DNA from: Virgisporangium aurantiacum
GTDB lineage: Bacteria; Actinomycetota; Actinomycetes; Mycobacteriales; Micromonosporaceae
Direction: 5' to 3'
Length of the DNA stretch: 64,000 bases
NCBI RefSeq assembly: GCF_016863635.1
Contig: NZ_BOPG01000043.1
Coordinates: forward strand, 119,353 to 183,352
Part shown: positions 42,627 through 52,501 of the stretch, in pieces
Layout: each line of letters starts with the position of its first letter
Position numbering within the stretch: position 1 is the stretch's first letter
Made by a program: the position numbers and the translations under genes
The notes under the pieces: model-generated
Told to the model about the DNA's origin: nothing
Database searches by the model: none
What the model saw: the letters and a program-made list of their open reading frames with translations, nothing else

Positions 42627-43622
42627 ATGACGTCCTCCGCATTCGAGGCGATCGACGCGATCGCCGGCTTCTCCGGCGTGGTGTCGGTCGACCGGGGCGG
42701 CGAGGTCGAGTTCGCCCGGGCGTACGGCTTCGCCCATCGTGCGCACCGGATCCCGAACACGGTCGACACCCGGTTCGCGATCGCCAGTGGCGCGAAGGGG
42801 TTCACCGCCCTGGTGGTGGTGAGCCTGATCGAGCAGGGAGTGCTGGACCTGTCGACCACCGCCAGGTCGCTGCTGCGTGACGACCTGCCCCTCGTCGACG
42901 ACCGGGTGACCGTGGAGCAACTGCTGGCCCACCGCTCCGGCATCGGCGACTATCTCGACGAGGACGACGAGAGCCTCGACGTCGACGACTACCTGCTGCC
43001 GGTCCCCACGCAGAATCTCGCGGAACCCGAGCAGTATCTCGCGGTCCTCGACGGTTTCCCCACCAAGTTCCCGCCGGACGAACGGTTCTCCTACTGCAAC
43101 GGCGCCTACGTGGTGCTGGCGCTGATCGCCGAGCGCGCCAGCGGCGTGCCGTACCACGACCTGGTGCAGGCCCGCGTCTGCAAGCCGGCCGGGATGCCCG
43201 ACACCGAGTTCCTGCGCTCCGATGATCTCCCTTCCCGGGTCGCCACCGGCTACCTGCCGACCGGGCGCAGCAACGTGTTCCACCTCCCGGTGCGCGGCGT
43301 GGGCGACGGCGGGGCGTACACGACGGTGGCCGACATGAGTACGTTCTGGCGGGCACTGTTCGACGGAAGGATCGTCTCCCCGACGTGGGTGGCCGAGATG
43401 GTGCGGCCGCGCAACGACGTGCCGAACGAGCGGCTCCGGTGCGGGCTGGGATTCTTCCTGTACGAGTCCCGCGACCAGGTCATCCTGATCGGCCAGGACG
43501 CGGGGGTGTCGTTCATGAGCGTGCACGACCCGGCGACGGTGCTCACGTACACGGTGATCTCGAATACGGCCGACGGCGCCTGGCCGGCGCAGAAGATCCT
43601 GCGGGAGACGTTCTCGGCCTGA
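42627..43622 (+). CDS. Serine hydrolase, beta-lactamase/DD-peptidase family
   Basis: A 331-residue cytoplasmic-looking hydrolase of the class C beta-lactamase-like fold. The SxxK nucleophile motif is SGAK near residue 53, the YxN motif is YCN near residue 156, and GDGGAYTTVADMSTFW follows. No signal peptide is present, so a wall substrate is doubtful; esterase or peptidase action on a small molecule is possible. It is divergent from the LAL regulator. Confidence 0.88.
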   Translation: MTSSAFEAIDAIAGFSGVVSVDRGGEVEFARAYGFAHRAHRIPNTVDTRFAIASGAKGFTALVVVSLIEQGVLDLSTTARSLLRDDLPLVDDRVTVEQLLAHRSGIGDYLDEDDESLDVDDYLLPVPTQNLAEPEQYLAVLDGFPTKFPPDERFSYCNGAYVVLALIAERASGVPYHDLVQARVCKPAGMPDTEFLRSDDLPSRVATGYLPTGRSNVFHLPVRGVGDGGAYTTVADMSTFWRALFDGRIVSPTWVAEMVRPRNDVPNERLRCGLGFFLYESRDQVILIGQDAGVSFMSVHDPATVLTYTVISNTADGAWPAQKILRETFSA

Positions 43623-43634
43623 GCGCCGATCAGC

Positions 43635-43958
43635 TCAGGCTGTGTCGATCGGCTGCCCGGCGCCGACCCAGTCCTCGATCCCGTCGACGTACCTGCGCAC
43701 GTCGGTGTAGCCCCGCGCGTCGAGCAGGTCGGCGAGCTCCGGGCCGCGGGTGCAGCCCGAGTCCGTGGAGTACACGACGATCGGCGCATCGGTGTCGGGA
43801 AGCCGCTCGGGTGCCCGGTCGATCTCCTCGGCGGCGAGATTCACCGCTCCGGGGAGGTGCCGGCGCTGGAACGCACCGGACGGCAGCGCGTCGACAACGG
43901 TCACGGTTCCGGCGTTCATGGCGGCCCGCAACTCGTCGCGGGTGATCGTTTTAGGCAT
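43635..43958 (-). CDS. Single-domain rhodanese
   Basis: A 107-residue rhodanese-like sulfurtransferase. The active cysteine is in VYSTDSGCTRGPELADLL near residue 72, with the family GAFQRRHLPGAVNLA motif upstream. It may carry persulfide sulfur or act as a sulfur-sensing partner. ATG at 43958 has GGGAG about eight bases upstream. It follows a membrane-protein gene on the same strand after 32 bases. Confidence 0.9.
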   Translation of the reverse strand: MPKTITRDELRAAMNAGTVTVVDALPSGAFQRRHLPGAVNLAAEEIDRAPERLPDTDAPIVVYSTDSGCTRGPELADLLDARGYTDVRRYVDGIEDWVGAGQPIDTA

Positions 43959-43990
43959 AGCAAGCAACTCCCTGTCATTCGGTCCCTCGA

Positions 43991-44566
43991 TCAGACCAGC
44001 GCCACGACGATCAGCGCCGGCCCGACCACCACGTCGATGACGCCGCAGAACTCGGCGTACGTGCGGTGCACGACCTTGTTCGTCGCGAAGTGGTACGCAT
44101 CCCATGCGCCGTGCGCCAGCCACCCGATCCCGGCCAACGCCAGCCCCCACCGCGGCGCGATCGCCGCGCACAGCAGCGTGACGGCGCCGAAGCCCACCAG
44201 GCCGGCGGTCTGCAACCGGAACGTCGATCCGTCGGTGAACCGGCGCCGCAGCACGGTCCACAGCCACAGCAGCACCACGACGCCGGTCATCACCACAGCC
44301 GGATCGGCGGGCAGCGCGTCAAGGTCGTCCAGCGCCCGGAGCACCCCGAATACGATGCTCAGCGCGACGAAGGCGGGCCACACCGTCAACGGCGGGCCGA
44401 GGGCGTACGTCAAAAGGTAGATCCCGGCCATCGTCACGACGAGCGGACCGAACTGTTCCACCGTGTGGTCGAGCAGGACGATCGCCGCCACCGCCGAGAC
44501 GAGCGCCAGTCCGGTCGGCCACCGCTGCGTCAGCGATGCCCGGGCGGGGACCGTTGTGTCGGTCAT
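43991..44566 (-). CDS. Polytopic membrane protein of unknown function
   Basis: A 191-residue protein with about six membrane helices. A WLAHGAWDAYHFATNKVVHRTYAEFCGVIDVVVG stretch with several histidines and acidic residues lies near the C-terminus and may be a cofactor or ligand site. I do not recognise the family. It precedes the rhodanese gene on the same strand. Confidence 0.75.
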   Translation of the reverse strand: MTDTTVPARASLTQRWPTGLALVSAVAAIVLLDHTVEQFGPLVVTMAGIYLLTYALGPPLTVWPAFVALSIVFGVLRALDDLDALPADPAVVMTGVVVLLWLWTVLRRRFTDGSTFRLQTAGLVGFGAVTLLCAAIAPRWGLALAGIGWLAHGAWDAYHFATNKVVHRTYAEFCGVIDVVVGPALIVVALV

Positions 44567-44718
44567 CGCGAAACCTCAACAGCCATGTCGTATTCACGCC
44601 CCCTCGCACCGATTCGCCAGATCCGGTGCAGGATCACACGCCGCTGTTTCATCCCGGCTTCACCGCCGTCCGGGCCGGGCTCGATACCCGCTTCGATCCG
44701 TCGGCGGGTGGCCGTACG

Positions 44719-45678
44719 ATGACGCGCGTGATCGGCCCCTTGTCGTCCCTCGTTCCGTTGCGAACCAAGACAATCGAGCATTATCCGGACCTCGCGCCGC
44801 TGCGCGCGGCCGTGCGGCGGAGCGACTGGGCCGCGGTCTCGGCCCACTTCGGCGGCTTCCCCGCCCGCGCCGACCGGTCGACGGCCGTCCGGGTGGTGGC
44901 CGAAACTGCCGGATCGGAGCGGTTCCTGCAGCGGGTTGTCGACACCCAACGAGACTCGTCGCTGGCCCGCACGCTGCTGGGTGCCCGGTTCATCGTCACC
45001 GCGTGGGACGCCCGCGGGGCGACGCGGGCGAAGTACGTCAAAGGCGACCAGTGGCGGGTCTTCCACGACCACCTGCGGCGCGCCGACGGTCTCCTCGCCG
45101 ACGCCACCGCGATCGACCCGTTCAACGCGGCCGCGTGGAGCGAGCGGGTCACGGCGGCGCGCGGTCTGAGCCTCGGCCAGGACGAGGGACGCCGGCGGTA
45201 CGAGCGGGCCGCCGAGCTCTGCGACGCGCCGTACGGCGCGCAGCGCCAACTGCTGCAGACCCTGTGCCCGAAGTGGGGCGGATCGGTCGATGCGGTCCTC
45301 GCGTTCGCGCGGGAGTGCGCCGAATCTGCGAAGCCGGGCGAACTGGGCGCCGCCAACGTCGCGGCCGCGCACGCGGAGATCGCGCTCGACGACGACGATG
45401 CCGGGGTCGCTCGGCACCTCACCGTTCCGCAGGTGCGGGAGGAGGTGGCCGCCGCGGCGGCGCGCAGCGTTCTCCATCCGGACTTCCGGCCGGTGCACGG
45501 GTGGCTCGGCGCCCACTCGGTCTTCGCGTTCGACCTGTTCCACGCCGCCGCGCCCGACAGCGCCGCCGTCCATTTCGCCGCGATGGGCAACCGGGTCAAC
45601 AGCTATCCGTGGGACGCGCAGAGCGGACTGTGGAAGTCGGACTTCCGGCAGGCCCGTCGCGCGGTGGGCGTCCGATGA
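44719..45678 (+). CDS. Cytoplasmic helical protein of unknown function
   Basis: A 319-residue soluble protein, mostly helical, rich in alanine and arginine. Its core has TPR-like spacing (AFNAAAWSERVTAARGLSLGQDEGRRRYERAAELC), and the end is GNRVNSYPWDAQSGLWKSDFRQAR. ATG at 44719 is chosen; an in-frame frame extends upstream to 44536 but overlaps the divergent membrane-protein gene. Its stop overlaps the M16 peptidase by four bases (ATGA), so the two are probably made together. Confidence 0.7.
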   Translation: MTRVIGPLSSLVPLRTKTIEHYPDLAPLRAAVRRSDWAAVSAHFGGFPARADRSTAVRVVAETAGSERFLQRVVDTQRDSSLARTLLGARFIVTAWDARGATRAKYVKGDQWRVFHDHLRRADGLLADATAIDPFNAAAWSERVTAARGLSLGQDEGRRRYERAAELCDAPYGAQRQLLQTLCPKWGGSVDAVLAFARECAESAKPGELGAANVAAAHAEIALDDDDAGVARHLTVPQVREEVAAAAARSVLHPDFRPVHGWLGAHSVFAFDLFHAAAPDSAAVHFAAMGNRVNSYPWDAQSGLWKSDFRQARRAVGVR

Positions 45679-47342
45679 AAGACGTCGACGGCGTTCCCAC
45701 CCTCGTGGCCAAGACCACCGGTCCGATGCGGGCCGGTCTGGTGTTCCGGGTCGGCCGGGCCGACGAGACGCTCGCGACCGGCGGGATCACCCACCTCGTC
45801 GAGCATCTGGCGCTGCACCGGCACGGCGTCGCCGACTACCACTACAACGGCACGACCGGCGTCACCACGACGAGCTTCCTCACCCAGGGCACGCCGGAGG
45901 CGGTCGTCGCGTTCCTGCACGGGGTCTGCGCCAGTCTCCGTGATCTGCCGACCGCGCGGCTGGCCACCGAGAAGAAGATCATCGAGACCGAGGCGTCCGG
46001 TCGCGGCAGGTCGATGACCGACCAGCTCGCGTTGTGGCGGCACGGCGCCCGCGACTACGGGCTCACCGGCTACCCCGAGTTCGGCATACACACCCTGACC
46101 ACCGAGCAGGTGGCGGACTGGGCCGCCACGCGGTTCACGCGCGGGAACGCCGTGCTGTGGGTGGCCGGCGACGACATCCCGGCGGGGCTGCGTCTCGACC
46201 TGCCCGACGGCGGGCGTCGGGCCCTGCCCGCCGAGTCGTCGGCGCTGCCGGTGACGCCCGCGTACTTCACCGCCGGCGCCAACGCCGTCCTGCTGGACGC
46301 GACGGTGTCCAGAGGCGCGGCGTCGATCGCCTACGCCCAGCTCCTGGAGCGGGCGCTGTTCCGCGAACTGCGGCACGAGCGCGGCCTGTCCTACACCGCC
46401 TCGGCGGACTACAGCACCGACGGCCGGCCCCGCGCCACGGTCACCGCCGTCGCCGACGCCCAGCCGGACAACGTCGACGCCGTCCTCGACGCGTTCCTCG
46501 GCCAACTCCACGCGCTGCGCGACACGGGTGTTGCCGTCGAGGAGCTCGACGCCGTGCGGGCGTTGATCCTGGAGCAGTTGCGCTCCTCCGACGTCGAGGC
46601 GAACCGGTTGCCCCGGCGCGCCGTCGACCTGCTCGCCGGTCTGCCGGGCACCACCACCGAACAGCTCATCGCCGACGTCGAGACGCTCACCGTCGACCGT
46701 GTCCGCAAGGTGGCGCGCAAGGTCGACCGGTCCGCGCTGCTCATGGTTCCCGAGTCGGTCCCGCGTCCACCCGCGGGGTTCGAGGCGGCGCCGACGATGT
46801 CGCGGTTCGCCGTCACCGGGAAGCGGCACCGGTCCCGCAACCACCACGGGGTCGTGCTCGTCCACGGCGGCGACGGCGTCAGTATCGACACCCCCGCCGG
46901 CCCGGTCACCGTGTTGTTCGAGGAGTGCGCGGCCCTGCTCCGGTTCCCCGACGGCGGCCGCCAGCTCATCGGCCACGACGCGATCGTCGTGGCGATCGAG
47001 CCCAGCCTGTACCCGGTCCCGGCCAGCGCGCTGGCCGCCGTCGACGCCGCGGTCGCGCCGGCCGCGATCGTCGACCTGCCGCCGCGCGATCCCGACAGCG
47101 TGCCGAAACCGGCCCGCCGGAAGGCGTTGCGCACCACGCTGCGCTCGTTCGCGCGGTCGGTGCGGATCCGGTCGGCCCGGCTGTGGTTCAGCGGCCGGCG
47201 GCGGTGGTCGCTGTTCGTCGTGCTGATGTTCGGGGGACCGGCCATCGCGTTCGTCGGTGCGCTGGTCACCGGCCGTCCCCTGATCGTCGGTCTCAGCGTC
47301 GTCGGTTTCATCGCGGCGTTCCGGGCGACCCGCCGCCGCTGA
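45675..47342 (+). CDS. Membrane-anchored M16-family peptidase
   Basis: A 555-residue inverzincin-type metallopeptidase. The inverted zinc motif HxxEH is HLVEH near residue 43, in THLVEHLALHRHG, and a glutamate-rich helix about 70 residues later (TEKKIIETEASGRG) supplies the likely third ligand. A second M16 half follows, and the C-terminus has two membrane helices (SLFVVLMFGGPAIAFVGALVTG and LIVGLSVVGFIAAF). Most M16 proteins process peptides or leaders; the orientation of the domain is not clear. The start overlaps the upstream gene as ATGA. Confidence 0.82.
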   Translation: MKDVDGVPTLVAKTTGPMRAGLVFRVGRADETLATGGITHLVEHLALHRHGVADYHYNGTTGVTTTSFLTQGTPEAVVAFLHGVCASLRDLPTARLATEKKIIETEASGRGRSMTDQLALWRHGARDYGLTGYPEFGIHTLTTEQVADWAATRFTRGNAVLWVAGDDIPAGLRLDLPDGGRRALPAESSALPVTPAYFTAGANAVLLDATVSRGAASIAYAQLLERALFRELRHERGLSYTASADYSTDGRPRATVTAVADAQPDNVDAVLDAFLGQLHALRDTGVAVEELDAVRALILEQLRSSDVEANRLPRRAVDLLAGLPGTTTEQLIADVETLTVDRVRKVARKVDRSALLMVPESVPRPPAGFEAAPTMSRFAVTGKRHRSRNHHGVVLVHGGDGVSIDTPAGPVTVLFEECAALLRFPDGGRQLIGHDAIVVAIEPSLYPVPASALAAVDAAVAPAAIVDLPPRDPDSVPKPARRKALRTTLRSFARSVRIRSARLWFSGRRRWSLFVVLMFGGPAIAFVGALVTGRPLIVGLSVVGFIAAFRATRRR

Positions 47343-47347
47343 CGCTG

Positions 47348-48724
47348 ATGCCGGACTATGTCGCTGTGGCCGGACCCTTTTCGACGTGCCGGACGTGCGC
47401 ATCCGACAGCTGGCTTCCGCCGGAGGTGGCCCTGGCTCTTGTGGAGCATGGCCGATTCCAGGAGGCGCGGCTGCGTGCCGAGGATGGTGACTGGCACTGT
47501 GCTCGGCCGCTCGCGCAGGCGCTGGTGACGCGGGGCGAGGTGGACGCCGGGCTGGCTGTCCTTCGTCCGTTCGCCGACCACGGTCACTGGGAAGCGGTGG
47601 AAAGCCTTGCCGGCGTCCTCGACGAGTGCGGGCGCACGGACGAGGCAATCGAGCTCGTCCGTCGTCACCTGACGGCGGGCGGCCCGTACGGCGCGACGCG
47701 ACTCGCGGCGTTGCTGGCGCGGCAAGGACGCACGGATGAGGTGATCGGGCTGCTTGGTCCGCACGTCGCCGATTTCGTCTACGCCGAAGCGCTGGTCGCC
47801 CTGACCGCCGGCACCGGTCGCGATGAGGAGGTCGCTTCGCTGCTACGGGAGCGCATCGAGGCAGACCGGCATCGGGCCGGTCGTTGGCCGAACCTGCCGC
47901 CGAACACCGAGGCGTTGCTGGTCGCGGTCCTGGAGCGGCAGGGTCGGATAGATGACGCGGTGGCAGTGTTGCGGGCACGCCTGCGCAGCGGCGACGCGTC
48001 GGCCAACCATGTGGAACACCTCGCGGAGATCCTTGCCCGGCACGGCCGCGAACGGGAACTCCGCCTGCTCGCCGCCGAAGCCGACGGCGCCGCTTGGCCT
48101 CTCGCCGTCTGGCTGGAGGAACAGGGCCGGGTCGATCAGGCGGTCGAGGTGCTGCGGCCCCTCGCGGATGGCGGCTCGTCGAACGCAGCGGCAGTTCTGG
48201 CCGAGTTGCTGACCCGACACGGCCGGGTCGACGAGGCAGTCGGGATCCTGAGGTCGACACCGGACGACGAATGCCTGCTCACCCTGCTGTGCGACCTCCT
48301 GATCAGCCAAGGCCGGCCCGACGAGGCACTCGCCGCCGTCGACGACGTTGCGGCGCGCCACGGTGACATGTGGTCGGAACTACGCGTCCAACGATGGAGG
48401 GTGCTTGCCCAATGCGGCCGCATCGAGGAAGCGATCGCCGCCGCGCGCGACGTCCCCTACCTGACCACGGAACTGGCTGACCTCCTCGTCGAGGCGGGTC
48501 GGCCCGACGAGGCCATCACGGTGCTGCGCCGCGCTCAGCACGATGCCTGGAGCACCACCCAGTTGGCGAAACTCCTCATCCAACAGGGGCACGTCTCGGA
48601 AGCGATCGAGCCATTCCGGGCCGCAGCAGCGGCGAGGCAGGAAGCCAAGGCCGAGGACGACGCGGCCTTCTGGCACCAGTTCCGGGCCGGCAACCAACCC
48701 CGACATCCTGCCCCGCCCACCTGA
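47348..48724 (+). CDS. TPR-like repeat protein
   Basis: A 458-residue protein made almost entirely of helical repeats of about 34-37 residues with the pattern LLxRxGRxDEAIxVLR (for example EVLRPLADGGSSNAAAVLAELLTRHGRVDEAVGILR). At the start, CRTC may bind metal or be chance. The repeats probably scaffold a protein partner. It follows the M16 gene after five bases and may belong to the same unit. Confidence 0.8.
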   Translation: MPDYVAVAGPFSTCRTCASDSWLPPEVALALVEHGRFQEARLRAEDGDWHCARPLAQALVTRGEVDAGLAVLRPFADHGHWEAVESLAGVLDECGRTDEAIELVRRHLTAGGPYGATRLAALLARQGRTDEVIGLLGPHVADFVYAEALVALTAGTGRDEEVASLLRERIEADRHRAGRWPNLPPNTEALLVAVLERQGRIDDAVAVLRARLRSGDASANHVEHLAEILARHGRERELRLLAAEADGAAWPLAVWLEEQGRVDQAVEVLRPLADGGSSNAAAVLAELLTRHGRVDEAVGILRSTPDDECLLTLLCDLLISQGRPDEALAAVDDVAARHGDMWSELRVQRWRVLAQCGRIEEAIAAARDVPYLTTELADLLVEAGRPDEAITVLRRAQHDAWSTTQLAKLLIQQGHVSEAIEPFRAAAAARQEAKAEDDAAFWHQFRAGNQPRHPAPPT

Positions 48725-48816
48725 CTTTCGACGGCGCATCCTCGTCTTGCCGACCACGAGGCGACTGTTTGCGTGGCGGTGGCCCGTAGACTCATCCGGT
48801 GCAGGGGATCTCTTCG

Positions 48817-50130
48817 ATGGATGGCGCGTCGGTGGTGCTCGACCAGGGACGGTTCGACGAGGTCGTTCGTCGCCACCAGGTGCCTGGCGCGTGCCTGGGT
48901 GTGCTCGTCGGCGATCAGGTACAGACCATGGCGACGGGGGTGTTGCACACCGGTACCGGCGTGGGCGCGACGGTCGATTCGCTGTTCCAGATCGGTTCGA
49001 TCGCCAAGGCGTACACGGCCACGATGGTGATGCGACTGGTCGAGCAGGGCGTGGTGCGTCTGGACTCGCCGGTCGTCGAGGTGCTGGCGGACTTCAAGGT
49101 GGCTGATCCCTTTGTCACCGACCATGTCACGCTGAGGCACCTGCTCACACACACCTCGGGCATTGCCGGTGACTTCTTCCACGACACCGGTCGCGGCGAT
49201 GATTGCCTGACCCGGTACGTCGCCGACTGCATCGACCTCGGCCAGGACCATCCGCTGGGGGCCACGCTGTCCTACTGCAACACCGGCTACACCATTCTCG
49301 GCCGCATCATCGAGGTACTCACCGGCACCACCTGGGACCAGGCCCTGTCCGCGCTGGTGGCCGAGCCGCTCGGATTGACCCACACCTGGACGCTGCCGGA
49401 GGATGCGCTCCGGTTCCGGGCGGCGATGGGCCACGTCACCACCGGTGCGACCGATGCGCCCCGCCCGGCCACGCGATGGGGACCGCCGCGCAGCGAGGGG
49501 CCCTGCGGGCTGATCTGCGCCAGCGCGTCCGACATGCTGGCCTTCGCCCGGCTGCAGCTGAGCGACGCGTACCTGACGCAGATGCGCCAACCACAGATGG
49601 CGGTGCCCAACCCGGTCGTGGACCACTGGGGACTGGGTTGGATGCTGTGGAACTGGGACGGGCACCAGGTGTTCGGCCACTCCGGCGACACCATCGGGCA
49701 GGCCGCGTACCTGCTGATCGTGCCGGACCTGCAGGTTGCCATTGTCCTACTGGCCAACAGCAACCGGATCGGGACGCTCTACCAGGAACTGTTCGGGCAT
49801 CTCCTGCGGGAACTGTGTGGAATTAGCATGCCCGCGCCGGTGACGGTGCCCGCTGAACCCGCCCCCATCGACGTGGAGCGCTACGTCGGTGTCTACCGGC
49901 GTGTCGGCACGCACCTGACGGTCACCGCCAACGACGACGGCGGGCTGTTGCTGGCCGCTACGCCAACCGGTGGGCTGGCCAGCGTGCTGAGCCCGTACCA
50001 GATCGACCTGGTACCGGTCACCGATCGTCTGTTCGCCGGGCTTCCGTCCTACTCCACCCGGCCGACGCCGGTCACCTTTGATGGTGACTACCTGCACGTG
50101 GGCGTCCGGGCCGCCACCCGGGCCGCGTAG
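48817..50130 (+). CDS. Serine hydrolase, class C beta-lactamase-like
   Basis: A 437-residue protein with the beta-lactamase-like fold. SxxK is SIAK near residue 62, in FQIGSIAKAYTA; YxN is YCN near residue 153; and HSGDTIGQ near residue 289 takes the third-motif place. The C-terminal 100 residues look like an added beta domain, as in D-aminopeptidase/esterase relatives. No signal peptide is seen. ATG at 48817 has AGGGGA nearby; the GTG at 48799 is alternative. Confidence 0.88.
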   Translation: MDGASVVLDQGRFDEVVRRHQVPGACLGVLVGDQVQTMATGVLHTGTGVGATVDSLFQIGSIAKAYTATMVMRLVEQGVVRLDSPVVEVLADFKVADPFVTDHVTLRHLLTHTSGIAGDFFHDTGRGDDCLTRYVADCIDLGQDHPLGATLSYCNTGYTILGRIIEVLTGTTWDQALSALVAEPLGLTHTWTLPEDALRFRAAMGHVTTGATDAPRPATRWGPPRSEGPCGLICASASDMLAFARLQLSDAYLTQMRQPQMAVPNPVVDHWGLGWMLWNWDGHQVFGHSGDTIGQAAYLLIVPDLQVAIVLLANSNRIGTLYQELFGHLLRELCGISMPAPVTVPAEPAPIDVERYVGVYRRVGTHLTVTANDDGGLLLAATPTGGLASVLSPYQIDLVPVTDRLFAGLPSYSTRPTPVTFDGDYLHVGVRAATRAA

Positions 50131-50190
50131 TCGTTCGGACAGGTGCCGATCGTGGTGGATCGGGCTGAGGGACGGCTGCGGGCGATCCGC

Positions 50191-51795
50191 TCAGACGCCG
50201 AGCGTCTCCAGTTCGCTGCGGACCTCCGTTTCGGTCAGTCGGATGTTCTTGAGGAACAACGTGAGGACGAATGCCAGTGCCATCACCGGAACCGACCACA
50301 GGAACACGGTGCTGATGCTGTCCATGAAGGCGTTCTGGACGTTGCCCCGCAGCGGTTCCCCCAGCGCACGTACCTGTTCGGGCGAGATCTGGGAGGTTGC
50401 GCCGGTGAGCTGTGCGGCGGCTCCTGCGGGGACATGGACCGCCAGTTCGGCGCTCAGCCGGCTGGCGAACAGCGCGCCGAGCGCGGCGAGCCCGAACGCG
50501 CCACCGATGCGCTGTGAGAACGCCGCGGTTGCGGTGGCCACGCCGAGGTCCTGCTCCGGCGCAGTGGCCTGTACGCCGAGGGTGAGCGGCTGCATGACCA
50601 GACCGAGGGCGAGCCCGAACACCACGAAGTAGGTGATGACCAGGAACCACGGGGTGTTCCGGTGCATTGTGGAGAACAGGAACGTGTCGACCGTCGCGAG
50701 CAGGCAGCCGAGCACCGGCGACCACTTGTACCGTTCCAGCTTGGTGATCAGGCCACCGCCGACGACCGAGGAGAACATCAGCCCGGCCACCATCGGGATG
50801 GTCAGCAGGCCGGTGTCGGTGGCGGTGCGGCCGGACACCAGTTGCAGGAACATCGGCATGAACGTGGCGGCCCCGTTGACCACCGTGAAGATCAGCATGT
50901 TCGCCACGCACGCCAGGGCGATCGTCCGGTTCCGGAAGAGCCGCAACGGGATCAGCGGTTCGACCGCGGTGCGTTCGGCGAGGATGAAGAGAGTGAACAG
51001 AACCAGCGAGGCGACGGCGAGGCCGATGATCATCGTCGACGACCACGCATATCGGGTTCCACCCCAGGAGGTGAACAGCGTGACGCAAGTGGCAGTTCCG
51101 GCCAGCAGCAGGAACCCGAGGATGTCGACGCGGTGCGAGGTTCGTTTGCGGGGCAATCGCAATGCGATGAGCATGATGGCGAGCGCGAGCGCGCCGAGCG
51201 GAAGGTTGATGAAGAACACCCAGCGCCATGTGAGGTGATCTGTGAAGAAGCCGCCGAGGATCGGCCCGCCGATCGACGCGACCCCGAGCACCGCGCCGTA
51301 GAGGCCCATGTATTTCCCGCGTTGCTTGAACGGGACCACATCGGCGATGACGACGAGCGACAGCACCAGGATCCCGCCGGCGCCCAACCCTTGGACGGCG
51401 CGGAAGACAATGAGCTGCATCATCGACTGGGCGACTCCGGCAAACAATGAGCCGGCCAGGAATGTGATCAGGGCGAACAGATACAGCGGTCGCCGCCCGT
51501 ACATGTCGACGAGCTTGCCGTACAGCGGTGTCGATACGCCTGCGGTGATGACGTAGGCGGTGAACACCCACGACAGAACGTCGAATCCGTGCAGTTGGCC
51601 GACGATCGTCGGCAATGCCGCTGCCATGATCGTCTGGTCGAGCGCGGCGAGACAGGTCGACAGCAGAACCGCTGTCATCACCAGGGAAAGCGAGCCCCGG
51701 CGCAGCGGCTCCCGTGCTTCGTCGGTCGTGTTGTGTCCGGTAGTGTCGGTGATGTCGGCGGGTACGACGGACCCGCAGTCGTTGACAGGGTTCAT
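50191..51795 (-). CDS. DHA2-type MFS drug transporter
   Basis: A 534-residue efflux protein with fourteen predicted membrane segments. Signature motifs: LAALDQTIMAAALPTI (motif D1), KLVDMYGRRPL (motif A) and GGFFTDHLTWRWVFFINLPLG (motif C). ATG at 51795 has GGGAG upstream. It follows the TetR reading frame by 103 bases, with a strong hairpin between them, a typical regulator-pump pair. Substrate is unknown; self-protection for the neighbouring peptide locus is possible but unproved. Confidence 0.92.
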   Translation of the reverse strand: MNPVNDCGSVVPADITDTTGHNTTDEAREPLRRGSLSLVMTAVLLSTCLAALDQTIMAAALPTIVGQLHGFDVLSWVFTAYVITAGVSTPLYGKLVDMYGRRPLYLFALITFLAGSLFAGVAQSMMQLIVFRAVQGLGAGGILVLSLVVIADVVPFKQRGKYMGLYGAVLGVASIGGPILGGFFTDHLTWRWVFFINLPLGALALAIMLIALRLPRKRTSHRVDILGFLLLAGTATCVTLFTSWGGTRYAWSSTMIIGLAVASLVLFTLFILAERTAVEPLIPLRLFRNRTIALACVANMLIFTVVNGAATFMPMFLQLVSGRTATDTGLLTIPMVAGLMFSSVVGGGLITKLERYKWSPVLGCLLATVDTFLFSTMHRNTPWFLVITYFVVFGLALGLVMQPLTLGVQATAPEQDLGVATATAAFSQRIGGAFGLAALGALFASRLSAELAVHVPAGAAAQLTGATSQISPEQVRALGEPLRGNVQNAFMDSISTVFLWSVPVMALAFVLTLFLKNIRLTETEVRSELETLGV

Positions 51796-51860
51796 GGTTC
51801 TCCCAGCGCAGCGGACAGCGTGCATGGGTGGGACGAACGGTGTTTGAGCAAGGCAAGGCC

Positions 51861-51885
51861 GGCGACCGGGTGGTGTCCGGTCGCC
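51861..51885 (-). repeat. 9-bp-stem hairpin between tetR and the MFS gene
   Basis: GGCGACCGG (51861-51869) and CCGGTCGCC (51877-51885) are perfectly complementary around a seven-base loop. No T-run follows, so it may adjust relative expression of the two genes. Confidence 0.55.
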
Positions 51886-51898
51886 TGGTGCCGGGTGG

Positions 51899-52501
51899 TC
51901 AGTGCTTGAAGCCGCTTTCCAGTAGGTCGAACGCCTCGTCGATGAGTTCGTTGACAGACTTGCCGTCCGTACGGACCCAGGAGAACCGCACCGCCCACTG
52001 GATGATCGAGAACGCGGTGGTGACCAGGACGGTTGGATAGACGTCCTGCCACGGGTCGACTCCGGTTTTCCTCGCCGCGGCGAGGAAAAGCACCCGGAAG
52101 ATCTCCTCCTCGCCGTCCGGCTGGACACGCGAGAGCAGGTCGGGGTGGCGAGCCCACAGTTCCCGCCACAGTTCGGCATCTTCGGGCGCCGGCACGAAGG
52201 AGTCGGCGATCTCCTGGACCACCATCCGCATCGACCTCACCGCGGGCTCGTCCGCCGGTCGGGCGTCGAACAACGCGAGCAACTCCTTGGCCGACCAGGA
52301 GGGCTCCATGATCAGGAGCACCTCCTCCTTGGTTGAGAAGTAGTTGAAGAACGTGCGGTTGGAGATGTCGGAAGCCTCGCTGATGGCCTCGACGGTGAAC
52401 GCGTCGAGGCCCTGGTCGAGGATCAGGCGAACCGCGGCCAGCTTGATGGATTGCCGCTTCTTCGCCCGCCGCCGTTCCCGGCGGTCCCCAGCCGTGCTCA
52501 C
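51899..52501 (-). CDS. TetR-family regulator, read from an internal start
   Basis: From GTG at 52501 the frame gives a normal 200-residue TetR protein: ERRRAKKRQSIKLAAVRLILDQGLDAFTVEAISEASDISNRTFFNYFSTKEEV is the helix-turn-helix region at about residues 7-60, followed by a regulatory domain. A perfect 13-base palindrome lies 40 bases upstream, where an autoregulatory operator would be expected. This supports a separate gene, although the same frame is open without a stop back through the S26 peptidase-like sequence. It is most likely the regulator of the downstream MFS pump. Confidence 0.82.
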   Translation of the reverse strand: MSTAGDRRERRRAKKRQSIKLAAVRLILDQGLDAFTVEAISEASDISNRTFFNYFSTKEEVLLIMEPSWSAKELLALFDARPADEPAVRSMRMVVQEIADSFVPAPEDAELWRELWARHPDLLSRVQPDGEEEIFRVLFLAAARKTGVDPWQDVYPTVLVTTAFSIIQWAVRFSWVRTDGKSVNELIDEAFDLLESGFKH

